Shown here in pieces: positions 33,716-42,891 of a stretch of DNA of 64,000 nt. Below the pieces are notes generated by a model. The model saw nothing but the letters and a program-made list of their open reading frames with translations. It searched no databases and was not told the DNA's origin. The DNA comes from Tistrella mobilis. GTDB lineage: Bacteria > Pseudomonadota > Alphaproteobacteria > Tistrellales > Tistrellaceae. The DNA is taken from positions 2,669,676-2,733,675 of the forward strand of contig NZ_CP121017.1 in assembly GCF_041468085.1 (NCBI RefSeq). The letters are read 5' to 3'. Position 1 is the first letter of the stretch. Every line of letters begins with the position of its first letter. The translations under genes were made by a program, and so were the position numbers.

Positions 33716-34846
33716 ATGACAATGCTGTCCTGCACCTCACGCCATCCGTTCCTGTCCTCGACGGCGGAGATCATCGACGAGGCGCGCAATGGCCGGATGT
33801 TCATCCTTGTCGACGACGAGGATCGGGAGAACGAGGGCGATCTCGTCATCCCGGCGCAGATGGCGACGCCCGAGGCGATCAACTTCATGGCGTCACATGG
33901 CAAGGGCCTCATCTGTCTCGCACTCAGCAAGCAACGGGTCGATCAGCTCGGCCTCAAATTGATGAGTGCGGAGAACGGTACCCGGCACGGAACGGCCTTT
34001 ACCGTTTCAATCGAGGCGCGCGAGGGTGTTTCCACCGGCATCTCCGCAGCCGACCGGGCACGGACCGTGGCGGTGGCGATCGACACCGCCAGGGGCCCCG
34101 AGCATATCGTCTCACCGGGCCATATATTTCCGCTGGTTGCACGACCCGGCGGCGTGCTGGTCCGCGCGGGACATACCGAGGCGGCGGTGGACGTGGCGCG
34201 CCTGGCCGGCCTCAACCATTCCGGCGTGATCTGCGAGATCATGAAGGAAGACGGCACGATGGCCCGTCTTGACGATCTCATCGCCTTTGCCCGCCGTCAC
34301 GGGCTCAAGATCGGCACGATCCGCGACCTGATCGCCTATCGTCGCCGCCATGATCATGATGTCGAGCGTGTCGTCACCACGAAATTCGACAGTCGATGGG
34401 GTGGTGAATGGACCGCCATCACCTTCCGCATCAAGGCGATCGATACCGAAGCGATCGCACTGGTGAAGGGCGTGATCGACGAGCGGCCGACCCTGGTGCG
34501 CATGCACGCGCTCGACATTCTGTCGGACGTCCTCGGCCAGACCGGCGACCGCAGCAAAATCGTTGCTCACGCCATGCAGGACATCGCAGCTGAAGGCAGA
34601 GGCGTCGTCGTGCTGTTCAGCCGCGATATGCCCCTCTCACAGCTTCTTCGGGTCAAGTCGGGTGAGCCGCTCGTCGACAAGGCGGAGCTACGCAACTATG
34701 GCGTTGGCGCCCAGGTGCTCGCGGAACTCGGCATCCACGACATGATCCTTCTCTCCAATTCGCAGCACACCCCGGTTGCACTCAGGGGGTATGGCCTGAA
34801 CATCGTGGAGCACCGGAAGCTGCCGGTCGTCACCGCCGCCCTGTAG
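33716..34846 (+). CDS. ribB: 3,4-dihydroxy-2-butanone 4-phosphate synthase with degenerate GTP-cyclohydrolase-II-like domain
   Basis: A 376-residue RibBA-like protein. The N-terminal RibB domain (about 8-210) is intact: [19 protein letters not shown] supplies the acidic loop and [17 protein letters not shown] the catalytic His region. The C-terminal domain aligns in layout with GTP cyclohydrolase II ([14 protein letters not shown]...), but the zinc cysteines of a GCHII are absent, so that activity is not expected. Similar proteins (RibBX type) occur in alphaproteobacteria. ATG 33716 has GAAGGA 5 bases upstream. It sits between a flavin-monooxygenase unit and a flavin reductase, suggesting a dedicated flavin supply. 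Confidence 0.85.
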   Translation: MTMLSCTSRHPFLSSTAEIIDEARNGRMFILVDDEDRENEGDLVIPAQMATPEAINFMASHGKGLICLALSKQRVDQLGLKLMSAENGTRHGTAFTVSIEAREGVSTGISAADRARTVAVAIDTARGPEHIVSPGHIFPLVARPGGVLVRAGHTEAAVDVARLAGLNHSGVICEIMKEDGTMARLDDLIAFARRHGLKIGTIRDLIAYRRRHDHDVERVVTTKFDSRWGGEWTAITFRIKAIDTEAIALVKGVIDERPTLVRMHALDILSDVLGQTGDRSKIVAHAMQDIAAEGRGVVVLFSRDMPLSQLLRVKSGEPLVDKAELRNYGVGAQVLAELGIHDMILLSNSQHTPVALRGYGLNIVEHRKLPVVTAAL

Positions 34847-34948
34847 AGCCGGTTCACCCGACATCCGGCACTTATGCTGAACGACCATGTCCGCCGTCAC
34901 AATCAAGGTCGACAGCATGTCATTCCATCGCCTTGTGGGAGGCTCAGC

Positions 34949-35488
34949 ATGTCCGCGCACGAACATGCCGTTCTGAAACATGTGGAGACGGCAGCCTTCA
35001 GAACGATCCTCAGATCCGTTGCCGGGTCGGTCTCCATCGTGGCCTCAGGCCAGGGGCCCGACAGACGTGGTCTGACCGTTACCGCCGCCACCTCGCTATG
35101 CGTCGAGCCGCCGATGGTTCTTGCCTGCATCAACCGCAATGCCGAGGCGCATGACGTCATTCTCCGCACCGGCGCCTTTTCCTGGAACGTGCTCGCCGCC
35201 GATCAGGTCCGGCTGGCGGAACGCTTCGCCGCGATGGACGGCAGCAAGGGCGCATCGCGTTTCACCCCCGCCGACTGGCACGACCTGGCCACCGGTGCGC
35301 CGGTTCTTCTGCACTCGGTCTGCAGTTTCGATTGCAGGATAGAAGACACTCTCCAGGTCTCTACACATACCATCATCATGGGCGCGGTTGTCGCGCAGAG
35401 CCACAACCATGACAAACGCCCCCTGATCTATGCCGCGGGCAGATTCGGATCCCTGGAATATTTTGACCTCGCCGTCCCGGAGAAGTAA
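34949..35488 (+). CDS. Flavin reductase family protein
   Basis: A 179-residue flavin-reductase-like (FMN-binding split-barrel) protein. Typical segments are FRTILRSVAGSVSIVAS, GLTVTAATSLCVEPPMVLACINRNAEAHDVI and FSWNVLAADQVRLAERFA. GGGAGG lies 6 bases before the ATG. It would use NAD(P)H to reduce FMN and supply FMNH2 to the luciferase-like monooxygenase at 29802. No other oxygenase in the window needs it. Confidence 0.88.
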   Translation: MSAHEHAVLKHVETAAFRTILRSVAGSVSIVASGQGPDRRGLTVTAATSLCVEPPMVLACINRNAEAHDVILRTGAFSWNVLAADQVRLAERFAAMDGSKGASRFTPADWHDLATGAPVLLHSVCSFDCRIEDTLQVSTHTIIMGAVVAQSHNHDKRPLIYAAGRFGSLEYFDLAVPEK

Positions 35489-35835
35489 CTCCTCTCCCGA
35501 TCCTGCACCATGACTGTCCTCCAGACAGGCTTTCCGGGCATCTCGGATCCGGAGAGAGGGTGGCGCGTGCGGTGCTGATCCGTGCGCGCCGTCTCGCCCA
35601 CCCTCATATCGCCCCCTCCTCCCTCATATCGCCCCCTCCCTCCCTTCCCTCCCCCCTTCGATGCTGCTTGTCCGACGCTCCCCGTCGATATGGACCAGCC
35701 CCTTGTCCTGCTCGCCCACGCGCCTCCCCTCCCCCGGGAGCGGAAACGTGAGCACTGCGTGCTGCCCGATACCGGGTTCCGACCGAAACCGACCCGGCAC
35801 AACCGCGTATGCCCGGTCCTTTTGGAGACTGCAGT
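35489..35835. other. Intergenic region with hairpin and pyrimidine-rich direct repeat
   Basis: No gene was found. An 11-bp hairpin (GGCGCGTGCGG with CCGTGCGCGCC, two G-U pairs) spans 35562-35590 and may end the upstream transcript, though no T-run follows. A 20-bp unit beginning CCCTCATATCGCC is directly repeated at 35601-35640 and runs into a polypyrimidine tract to about 35660. The promoter of the MFS gene should lie between there and 35835. Confidence 0.6.
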
Positions 35836-37185
35836 ATGATCGAAGACGCAACCACAAAGGTGTCGGCGCCGCCGCTGACAGCCACCCCGACCCCCCATCG
35901 GCGTTATGCCCTGATGATGCTGTTCCTCATCTACATGCTGAATTTCGTCGATCGTCAGATCGTCAATATTCTGGCGGAACCGATCAAACGGGAATTGAAC
36001 CTTGCGGACTGGCAGCTGGGGTCGTTGACCGGGCTTTCCTTCGCCCTTTTCTATGCGGCTTTGGCCCTTCCGATCGCGCGATGGGCAGAGCGTGCGAACC
36101 GGGCCAGGATCGTGGCACTCTCAGCGATCATCTGGAGCCTTTTCACAGCCCTCTGCGGCATCGCCCAGAACTTCGCCCAGCTGTTCCTCGCCCGGGTCGG
36201 CGTCGGCGTCGGCGAGGCCGGCTGCACCCCCGCCTCCCAGTCTCTGATCACCGACTACACGAGCAGAGAGAAGCGGGCCTCGGCGCTGGCCTTCTTTTCC
36301 ATGGGCATTCCGGCGGGTTCGCTTGTCGGCATGATGGTCGGCGGCCTGATCGCGGATCAGCTCGGCTGGCGTGCCTCCTTCGCCCTGGTTGGCGTGCCCG
36401 GCATCATTCTGGGGCTTCTCGCGTTTTTTACCCTGCCTGAGCCGCGCAAATCCGCCTTCGCCGCAAAAGAGGTGCAGACCACGCCACCCCTCAGGGACGC
36501 GCTGCGCGAACTCGGCAGGAACCGCACCTATATCTGCCTGACGATCGCCATGGTCGCGATGAGTTTCGGGACCTACAGCAATCTCGGATTTCTGGGCTCC
36601 CATTACCTGCGCAACCACGCCGAGGGATTGGTCACCCTGGCCGCTGCGGTGAACGACCTCACCGGTCTTCAGCTGGGTGCCACCGGCTTTCTCGGCACGG
36701 CACTGGGGCTCATCATCGGCATCTTCGGCGCGGCAGGCACCTGGCTGGGTGGCTGGGTCACCGACCGCGCCGTACGCCGCAACCTGAATGCCTATGCCAC
36801 CATTCCCGCCGTGGCGGCGCTCTGCCTGCCTTTTGCGCTGCTCGCAACCTATCTCACCTCGAACACATTGGCGGCGCTCTGCCTTCTGAGCCTGCCCATG
36901 ATGCTGCAATCCATCTATTACGGCCCCATCTTCGCAACCGTCCAAAGCCTGGTCCGCCCGCGCAGCCGGGCAACGGCCACCGCCATCTTCCTGTTCTTCG
37001 CCAATCTGATCGGGCTCGGTCTCGGGCCGCTGTCGGTCGGCCTGGTCAGCGATTTTCTCGCGCCCTCGCTCGGCTCCGGTGATGCCATCCGCTGGGCCCT
37101 GATCAGCACCGCGGTCGTCTTTATCGTAGCCGCCATGGCCTTCCTGGCTGCGCGAAAGAGCATCCATCAGGACATCGTCAGCTGA
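35836..37185 (+). CDS. MFS transporter (Spinster-like)
   Basis: A 449-residue, 12-segment major facilitator. TM1 region ALMMLFLIYMLNFVDRQIVNILAEPIKREL carries the N-F-x-D-R-Q motif of spinster-type/ACS-like bacterial MFS proteins. The loop 2-3 motif A region is less canonical (LPIARWAERANRARIV), and RVGVGVGEAGCTPASQSLI is a family hallmark. GGAG precedes the ATG by about 9 bases. It probably imports the island's substrate or exports a product. Confidence 0.88.
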   Translation: MIEDATTKVSAPPLTATPTPHRRYALMMLFLIYMLNFVDRQIVNILAEPIKRELNLADWQLGSLTGLSFALFYAALALPIARWAERANRARIVALSAIIWSLFTALCGIAQNFAQLFLARVGVGVGEAGCTPASQSLITDYTSREKRASALAFFSMGIPAGSLVGMMVGGLIADQLGWRASFALVGVPGIILGLLAFFTLPEPRKSAFAAKEVQTTPPLRDALRELGRNRTYICLTIAMVAMSFGTYSNLGFLGSHYLRNHAEGLVTLAAAVNDLTGLQLGATGFLGTALGLIIGIFGAAGTWLGGWVTDRAVRRNLNAYATIPAVAALCLPFALLATYLTSNTLAALCLLSLPMMLQSIYYGPIFATVQSLVRPRSRATATAIFLFFANLIGLGLGPLSVGLVSDFLAPSLGSGDAIRWALISTAVVFIVAAMAFLAARKSIHQDIVS

Positions 37186-37287
37186 CGGGCTGATCGTCCC
37201 GCAGGGCTCGCGCCCGAAGCAGATCCCGATCAGGCGGCGTCGCCTGATCGGGCCCCCTTCGTGCCGGATGCCCGCGCCGACCCCGCG

Positions 37288-38121
37288 TCAATCCCCCACG
37301 ACCTCCGTCCGGTCCCGCAGATATCGACGCGGAGGTTGTCCCATGTGCTTTCTGAACATGGCGGTGAAAGCACTTGGGGAATCATATCCCAGCTCCTGCG
37401 AGATCGCCTGGACCGTCGCCCCCATCGACAGCCGCTGAACGGCCATCACGATATGGAGTTGCTGGCGCCACCGGCCGAACGGCATCCCGGTATGTTTCAG
37501 GACCAGCCGGGCAAAACTCCGCTCGCTCATCGCAACCGCTGCCGCCCAGTCCTTCAGGGTCCTGCGATCGTCCGGCGCCTCCAGCAATTGTGTTGCGATG
37601 CGCTGTATCCGTGGGTGGCTCGACACCGGGAAATGCAGCGGCTCCGCCTTCATATGCGCCAGTTCGTCCAGAATGACCTGCACCAGACGGCTTGTGGGGC
37701 CTTCCAGGGGATAGAACGGCGGCTGGTTGGCCAGATGAAAGATCATCTCGCGCAGCATCGGGTTGATCGAAAATGTCGCACAGGCATTCGGAAGCGGTGA
37801 AACGCCTGTGGTGATGAACAGGCAATATGCCCGGCCGTTATCCGACATGGAGACGCTGTGGGGGATCTCTCCCGGAATCCAGACCGCGCCATTGGACGGA
37901 ACGATACGCAGCCCGTCGAGCGTCCGGCACATGACCGAACCTTCTGCCGCCACCACCAGCTGGCCCTTCCGGTGCTGGTGGATCGGCAATTCATCGTCAT
38001 CCACATTGCGGCGGATCAGGAACGAGGTCACCGGCCGGGTAAGCTCGTCAGGATCAAGCGCGGCAAAGCTGACACGCAGGCCCGTAAGATCCCATGGCCG
38101 CGACACCGCTTCACCGGTCAT
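37288..38121 (-). CDS. AraC-family transcriptional regulator with cupin domain
   Basis: About 277 residues from ATG 38121; a TTG at 38166 would add 15. The N-terminal half is a cupin (ELPIHQHRKGQLVVAAEG...GAVWIPGEIPHSV), where small ligands may bind. The C-terminal half has the two AraC helix-turn-helices (TLKDWAAAVAMSERSFARLVLKHTG and VQAISQELGYDSPSAFTAMFRKHMG). It is convergent with the MFS gene and divergent from the Lrp-type gene, and probably controls the neighbouring catabolic or transport genes. Confidence 0.88.
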   Translation of the reverse strand: MTGEAVSRPWDLTGLRVSFAALDPDELTRPVTSFLIRRNVDDDELPIHQHRKGQLVVAAEGSVMCRTLDGLRIVPSNGAVWIPGEIPHSVSMSDNGRAYCLFITTGVSPLPNACATFSINPMLREMIFHLANQPPFYPLEGPTSRLVQVILDELAHMKAEPLHFPVSSHPRIQRIATQLLEAPDDRRTLKDWAAAVAMSERSFARLVLKHTGMPFGRWRQQLHIVMAVQRLSMGATVQAISQELGYDSPSAFTAMFRKHMGQPPRRYLRDRTEVVGD

Positions 38122-38422
38122 CGAGGCATCCGGCCGTTTCGCACCCTTCCGCACAATCTTCGGCAATATTGCGGCCCCTCACGCATTCTGACGCGAAACA
38201 TACGCCCAATTTGACAGTTTCGCGACATAAAATGGCAATCCCATAGATCCTGCCAAGGGCCGGTGTCGGATACACTCTCCGATGTGCACAGCCGGAAGGC
38301 AGACGGAACGCATGCAGCCCGCAACGGGCCTGTCCCTCGGCATTTCCTGCCGTCGCGTCGGTTCTGAGCCAGGCCATCCGCTGTGCGAAGGGGAGTCGCC
38401 ATGATGAACGGGAGTCACCATC

Positions 38423-38920
38423 ATGAACACGCTGACGCTCGACAGGACGGACATCAAGATCCTCAACGAGTTGCAGAAGGACGCTAATCTGACGAATGTC
38501 GAGCTTGCCGGCCGGATCAACCTGTCTCCGTCGCCCTGCCTCACGCGCGTGAAGAAGCTGGAGCAGATGGGCATCATCGAGAGGAGGGTCACCCTTCTGA
38601 ACCCCAAGGCGATGGGGCTCGAAATCAACGCCTATATCCAGGTCACACTCGACAAGCAGCCGCAGTCGGCGCTGGAGAATTTTCGGGACGCGGTCGAACG
38701 GATTCCGGAGGTGATGGAATGCAACTGGATGACCGGCGACTGCGACTTCCTCCTGCGTGTGATCCTGCGGAACGTCGAAGACCTCGAACACCTGATCACG
38801 AGCAAACTGTCGAAAATTGAGGGCGTCGCCACCATCCGGTCCAACCTGGTTCTCAAACAGATCACCTACAAAACCGCACTGCCCATCAGCACATCCCACA
38901 CGATCATCGTCCGGCTCTGA
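38423..38920 (+). CDS. Lrp/AsnC-family transcriptional regulator
   Basis: A 165-residue Lrp-type regulator. The N-terminal winged helix has LDRTDIKILNELQKDANLTNVELAGRINLSPSPCLTRVKKLEQMGII; the C-terminal RAM/ACT-like domain has ECNWMTGDCDFLLRVILRNVEDLEHLI, the usual effector-binding and oligomerisation region. These proteins respond to amino acids or related small acids. It is divergent from the AraC-type gene, and both lie at the edge of the catabolic island. Confidence 0.92.
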   Translation: MNTLTLDRTDIKILNELQKDANLTNVELAGRINLSPSPCLTRVKKLEQMGIIERRVTLLNPKAMGLEINAYIQVTLDKQPQSALENFRDAVERIPEVMECNWMTGDCDFLLRVILRNVEDLEHLITSKLSKIEGVATIRSNLVLKQITYKTALPISTSHTIIVRL

Positions 38921-38940
38921 CACGGGGGCCCCCTGTCCGA

Positions 38941-38964
38941 CCTCGTCGCCCGGGGGCGACGAGG
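38941..38964 (+). terminator. Hairpin after the Lrp-type gene, terminator-like
   Basis: A perfect 10-bp stem, CCTCGTCGCC with GGCGACGAGG, has a 4-base loop and lies 20 bases after the stop. No T-run follows, so termination is uncertain. Confidence 0.45.
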
Positions 38965-39126
38965 GGCTTGCCGATCATGGCCATCCCCTCAATATGAAGG
39001 TCGGGCCCCCCACCCAAGGGGCTCAGAACCTTCAACTCCGCCATCGAAACCGGGCCGAAAACGTCGTAAAAGGGCGTGCCGTCATGTGCACGCCCCTCCT
39101 CAACAAGCCGAGGCCGCTGGAAACCC

Positions 39127-40119
39127 GTGAAAGATCAATGGCGTAAGATAGCCGTTGCCCCGATGATGGACTGGACCGACCGGCATGACCGCTATTTTCT
39201 GCGGCAGATCAGCCGGCGGGCGGTGCTGTTCACCGAGATGATCACCACCGGCGCCCTCATCTACGGCGATGCCGCCCGGCATCTGGCTTACGATCCGTCG
39301 GAGCATCCGGTCGTGGTTCAGCTCGGCGGCTCGGATCCTCAAGATCTGGCGACGGCGGCCCGCATCGCCGCCGAGGCCGGCTATGACGAGATCAACCTGA
39401 ACTGCGGCTGCCCCAGCGACCGGGTTCAGTCCGGCCGCTTCGGCGCCTGCCTGATGGCGGAGCCCGAGCTGGTGGCCGAATGCATGGCCGCGATGAAGGC
39501 TGCGGTCGACGTGCCTGTGACGGTGAAATGCCGCATCGGCATCGACGATCAGGACGAGACCGAAACCCTGTTCCGCTTCGTCGAAACGGTGGCATCGGCC
39601 GGGGTCGGCGTCTTCTACGTCCATGCGCGAAAGGCGTGGCTCAAGGGGTTGAGTCCCAAGGAAAACAGGGAAATCCCGCCGCTGAACTACCCGCTGGTGC
39701 ATGCGCTGAAGCGCGCCCGCCCGGACCTGGAGATCGTGCTCAATGGCGGCTTGACCATGCTCGATCAGGCCGAAGCGGAGATCCGCGGCGGGCTCGACGG
39801 CGTGATGCTGGGCCGCGCGGCCTATCACGACCCCTATATCCTGGCCGAGGTCGATGCCCGGCTCTACGGTGAGACGACCGAGATTCCCGACCGGTTCGAG
39901 ATCGCCGAGCGCATGCTGCCCTATATCGAGACCGAGTGCAGCCGCGGCACCAATCTGATCGCGATCACCCGCCACATGCTGGGCCTTTTCCAGGGTCTGC
40001 CCGGCGCGCGTGCCTATCGCCGATATTTGAGCGAGAACCATGCCCGCAAAGGGGCGGGACCCGAGGTTCTGGTCGCCGCCCTCGACGAGATGCGCCGTCG
40101 CGGCCGCCATGCCGCCTGA
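39127..40119 (+). CDS. dusA: tRNA-dihydrouridine(20/20a) synthase DusA
   Basis: A 330-residue flavoprotein starting at GTG 39127 (VKDQWRKIAVAPMMDWTDRHDRYFLR), which matches the DusA N-terminus and length. The catalytic Cys is in NLNCGCPSDRVQSGRFGACLM, and the FMN phosphate site is in VLNGGLTMLDQ...GRAAYHDPY. The C-terminal helical tRNA-binding domain is complete. It reduces uridines 20/20a in the tRNA D-loop with NADPH. Confidence 0.93.
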   Translation: MKDQWRKIAVAPMMDWTDRHDRYFLRQISRRAVLFTEMITTGALIYGDAARHLAYDPSEHPVVVQLGGSDPQDLATAARIAAEAGYDEINLNCGCPSDRVQSGRFGACLMAEPELVAECMAAMKAAVDVPVTVKCRIGIDDQDETETLFRFVETVASAGVGVFYVHARKAWLKGLSPKENREIPPLNYPLVHALKRARPDLEIVLNGGLTMLDQAEAEIRGGLDGVMLGRAAYHDPYILAEVDARLYGETTEIPDRFEIAERMLPYIETECSRGTNLIAITRHMLGLFQGLPGARAYRRYLSENHARKGAGPEVLVAALDEMRRRGRHAA

Positions 40120-40222
40120 AGCTTGCAGGTCACCCATGCAACCCTTGCGTTCTTTTCCGCGTGGCGCACTGCAGCATCGGCTGCCATGATGCCTCTGACG
40201 CGATCTGTCGAGGCCGGGTGGA

Positions 40223-40954
40223 ATGAGTACAGTATCGACAGCCGAAACGACTCTATCCCCCTTTATGCAGGGCATGCGTGATGCCGTACCGGTGGCGATC
40301 ACCTTCCTGTTCATCTTCACCGCCTATGGGGCCGTCGCCCGGCAGACCGGCCTCGACGCCGCAGAAACCGTGGCGGTCACCCTTGCGATCTTCGCCGCGC
40401 CGGCGCAATTTGTCATCCTGGAGCCACTGAAGCAGCACGCCTGGATCACGGTTGCCGGTATCGCTCTGGTGGTGAACTTCCGCTTCCTGCTGATGGGCGC
40501 AGCGCTGGTTCCGCATTACGGGTCCCTGCCGCATCGCCGGGTACTGCCGCCGCTGCTCTTCCTCTCGGCCAGCACCTTCGCTCTCGGCTACACCTGGGCC
40601 AATCAGCATGCCACCCGGTCGGCGGCTGAAAAGCTGCGTTATTATGTGGGGGTGGTCACGCTGTCGGTTCCGCTCGCCGCGGGCGGTTCCGTCGCCGGTT
40701 TCCTGGCCGATGACATTCTGCCGACCGAGCTTTCCGCCCTGCTGCTGCTGGTGATGCCGGTCTATTTCACCACGCTTCTCGCCAAGGCGGCCCGACGGCG
40801 GGCGCCCTTCATTGCCGGCCTCATCGGCTTCGTGCTGGTCGACCCTGCGGATCAGCTGGTCCCCGGCTTCGGCCTGATGATCGTGGCGGTCACCACCGGA
40901 CTGGTCATCGTTCTGGTCGAGGAAGTCGGCACCCGCCGCGGGAGGGCTGCATGA
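40223..40954 (+). CDS. azlC: AzlC-family branched-chain amino acid exporter, large subunit
   Basis: A 243-residue membrane protein with the AzlC segments ITFLFIFTAYGAVARQTGLDAAETVAVTLAIFAAPAQF and VNFRFLLMGAALVPH. About seven membrane segments are visible. Its stop overlaps the azlD start (ATGA). AzlCD/YgaZH pairs export branched-chain amino acids. Confidence 0.9.
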   Translation: MSTVSTAETTLSPFMQGMRDAVPVAITFLFIFTAYGAVARQTGLDAAETVAVTLAIFAAPAQFVILEPLKQHAWITVAGIALVVNFRFLLMGAALVPHYGSLPHRRVLPPLLFLSASTFALGYTWANQHATRSAAEKLRYYVGVVTLSVPLAAGGSVAGFLADDILPTELSALLLLVMPVYFTTLLAKAARRRAPFIAGLIGFVLVDPADQLVPGFGLMIVAVTTGLVIVLVEEVGTRRGRAA

Positions 40955-41325
40955 CCGCTCTGCTCGACTCGTTGATGACCGATTGGCGGGTCTGGCTGGC
41001 CATCGGGCTCGCCGGCGTGATCAGCCATGCGCTCCGGCTGCTGCCTTTCGTCGTGCTGAAGGCACCCGACAACGCCGCCGCCAGCCCTCTGTTTCGCTTT
41101 TTCGACTATGCCGCCTTCGCCGTGCTGGGCGGGATCATCGGCAGCGCCCTGCTGGCGCCCCAGGCCGGACGACCGCTGATGGGCTATGTCCATCCGGGCA
41201 CGCTGGTCTCGGTGGTGGTCGTGGTTGAATGCTTTCTGATCGCGCTGCGCCTGGATCGCCCTCTGCTGATCGTGCCGATCGGGCTTGCCAGCCACGCCCT
41301 CCTCACGGCCCTGCTGGTCGGCTGA
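40951..41325 (+). CDS. azlD: AzlD-family branched-chain amino acid exporter, small subunit
   Basis: A 124-residue protein with three to four membrane segments. HALRLLPFVVLKAPDN is the AzlD hallmark near the first loop. It is translationally coupled to azlC and works with it as a two-part exporter. Confidence 0.88.
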   Translation: MTALLDSLMTDWRVWLAIGLAGVISHALRLLPFVVLKAPDNAAASPLFRFFDYAAFAVLGGIIGSALLAPQAGRPLMGYVHPGTLVSVVVVVECFLIALRLDRPLLIVPIGLASHALLTALLVG

Positions 41326-41328
41326 CGC

Positions 41329-41358
41329 TTGTCTCACGCCCGCGACCTGACCTATGCT
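41329..41358 (+). promoter_or_regulatory. Possible sigma-70 promoter before the DUF1835 gene
   Basis: TTGTCT and TATGCT are separated by 18 bp, each matching 4 of 6 consensus bases. The start codon lies about 140 bases downstream. Confidence 0.3.
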
Positions 41359-41497
41359 TCTGGCATGGGGTCCGGTCGGCCCCGCCCGTCCGCGGAAAGG
41401 GCTGCGCCCGCGACCGACGAGAGGCTTGGCCGATCAGTCCATCGCCCTTTCCCTCGTCCGCCGGCGGACACGGACGGTACCGGAAAGGGTTTCCGTG

Positions 41498-42805
41498 ATG
41501 ACCGACCGGCGTTTTGCGCCCGCAGCGCGGCCCGAACCATTCCTTCTCGATCTCGATCAGCAGCGCCGCCGGGCACGTGACCTGCTCCGTGCCGTTCGGG
41601 CAGGCGAGCCCGCGGCACGGGCCCGGCTGCACCGCCACTGGCATCGCACAGACCGGCCGGCCGTGCTGGCCGATGCGCTTCATGTGATCGCCCGCGAGCT
41701 GGGCCTTGCCTCATGGTCGACGCTCAAGACCCATGTCGCGGCGCTCGATGCGGCCGAAGCCGCCATCGCCCGGGCATATCCGGTGGCGGACGAAGAGCCC
41801 GGAACCGTCCATCTGCGCTGCGGCAGTGACATCCGGGACGGTCTGCACCTCGCCGGCTTCCGGGGGGATTTCCTTGAAGTCTCTGACCCGATCTGCCATG
41901 GCCCCGTGCCCGAGGGCGACGACCTGATCAGGGTCCGCGCCCGCTTCATCGCCGGCAGCTATCAAAGCCTGCCCGGACTGACGGTGGCGGCGGTCACCGA
42001 AAAACTCACCCGGGAAGCGGCCGGGCTCGCCGCAGCCGCAACCGGCACCGGCCCGGTGGTCATCTGGATGGAACATGACCCCTATGACCAGCTGATCCTG
42101 GCACGCTGTCTTGCCGCCTTTGCCGCGGCCGGCCGTATGGACCGGCTGCAGCTGATCCTCCGCGACGGCTTTCCCGGCCGGGCACGCTTCATTGGCCTGG
42201 GCCAGCTGCCGCCGCCGGCATTACGCCTGCTCTGGGCCGATCGGCGACCGGTCACCCCGGCGATGCTCGGCCTTGGTCAGGCCGTCTGGGCGGCGCTGCG
42301 CCGGCCCGATCCGCGCGATCTGGCGGCGATTGCAGCCGGCGGCACGCCCGCTTTGCCCCAGATGGCTCCGGCGCTGCGCCGCTATCTGGCCGAACTGCCG
42401 GGCCTCGCCGACGGGCTGTCCCTGACCGAACGCCTGACGCTGGAAATGATCGCAGAAACCCCGGCCGCCCCGCCGACAGCCGGCCGGCTGTTCGGCCGGC
42501 TGATGCGCGAAACCGATCCCCTGCCGTGGCTGGGCGATGCCATGTATCTCGCAATCCTGCACCAGCTGGCGCAGGCCCGTGATCCGGCGATCCGCCTTGT
42601 CGGGGCTGCGGATGGCGATCCCTATCGGGCGATCGTCGCGCTCACCGACGCCGGACACGCAGTGCTCGCAGGTCGACGTGATGCTCTCAGCCTCGCGCCG
42701 CCGACGCGCCAGATCGGTGGCGTGCAGATCGACCCGGCCGCCCGCCACTGGCGCTGGGACCGCGATGCCGAGTGGATCGTCGAAACCGGCCCCGCCATCG
42801 GCTGA
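41498..42805 (+). CDS. DUF1835 domain-containing protein
   Basis: A 435-residue cytoplasmic protein. Residues about 100-225 match DUF1835 (VHLRCGSDIRDGLHLAGFRGDFLEVSDPICHGPVP...VVIWMEHDPYDQLILARCL). The C-terminal half resembles the DUF3658-type partner region. The N-terminal 80 residues are helical and arginine-rich, resembling an ankyrin-adjacent leader found in some family members. GGAAAGGG lies about 8 bases before ATG 41498. Biochemical function of the family is unknown. Confidence 0.82.
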   Translation: MTDRRFAPAARPEPFLLDLDQQRRRARDLLRAVRAGEPAARARLHRHWHRTDRPAVLADALHVIARELGLASWSTLKTHVAALDAAEAAIARAYPVADEEPGTVHLRCGSDIRDGLHLAGFRGDFLEVSDPICHGPVPEGDDLIRVRARFIAGSYQSLPGLTVAAVTEKLTREAAGLAAAATGTGPVVIWMEHDPYDQLILARCLAAFAAAGRMDRLQLILRDGFPGRARFIGLGQLPPPALRLLWADRRPVTPAMLGLGQAVWAALRRPDPRDLAAIAAGGTPALPQMAPALRRYLAELPGLADGLSLTERLTLEMIAETPAAPPTAGRLFGRLMRETDPLPWLGDAMYLAILHQLAQARDPAIRLVGAADGDPYRAIVALTDAGHAVLAGRRDALSLAPPTRQIGGVQIDPAARHWRWDRDAEWIVETGPAIG

Positions 42806-42815
42806 CGGCATGATG

Positions 42816-42855
42816 CCGAAAAGGAAAACGGCCCCGCGCATCACGCGCGGGGCCG
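42816..42855 (-). terminator. Rho-independent terminator of the second LIV operon
   Basis: Read on the minus strand, an 11-bp stem (CGGCCCCGCGC with GCGCGGGGCCG) with a 5-base loop is followed by TTTTCCTTTT. It lies 37 bases after the livK stop. Confidence 0.88.
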
Positions 42856-42891
42856 CCGGATATCACTGATCGCTGCCGATCAATGAGCGGA

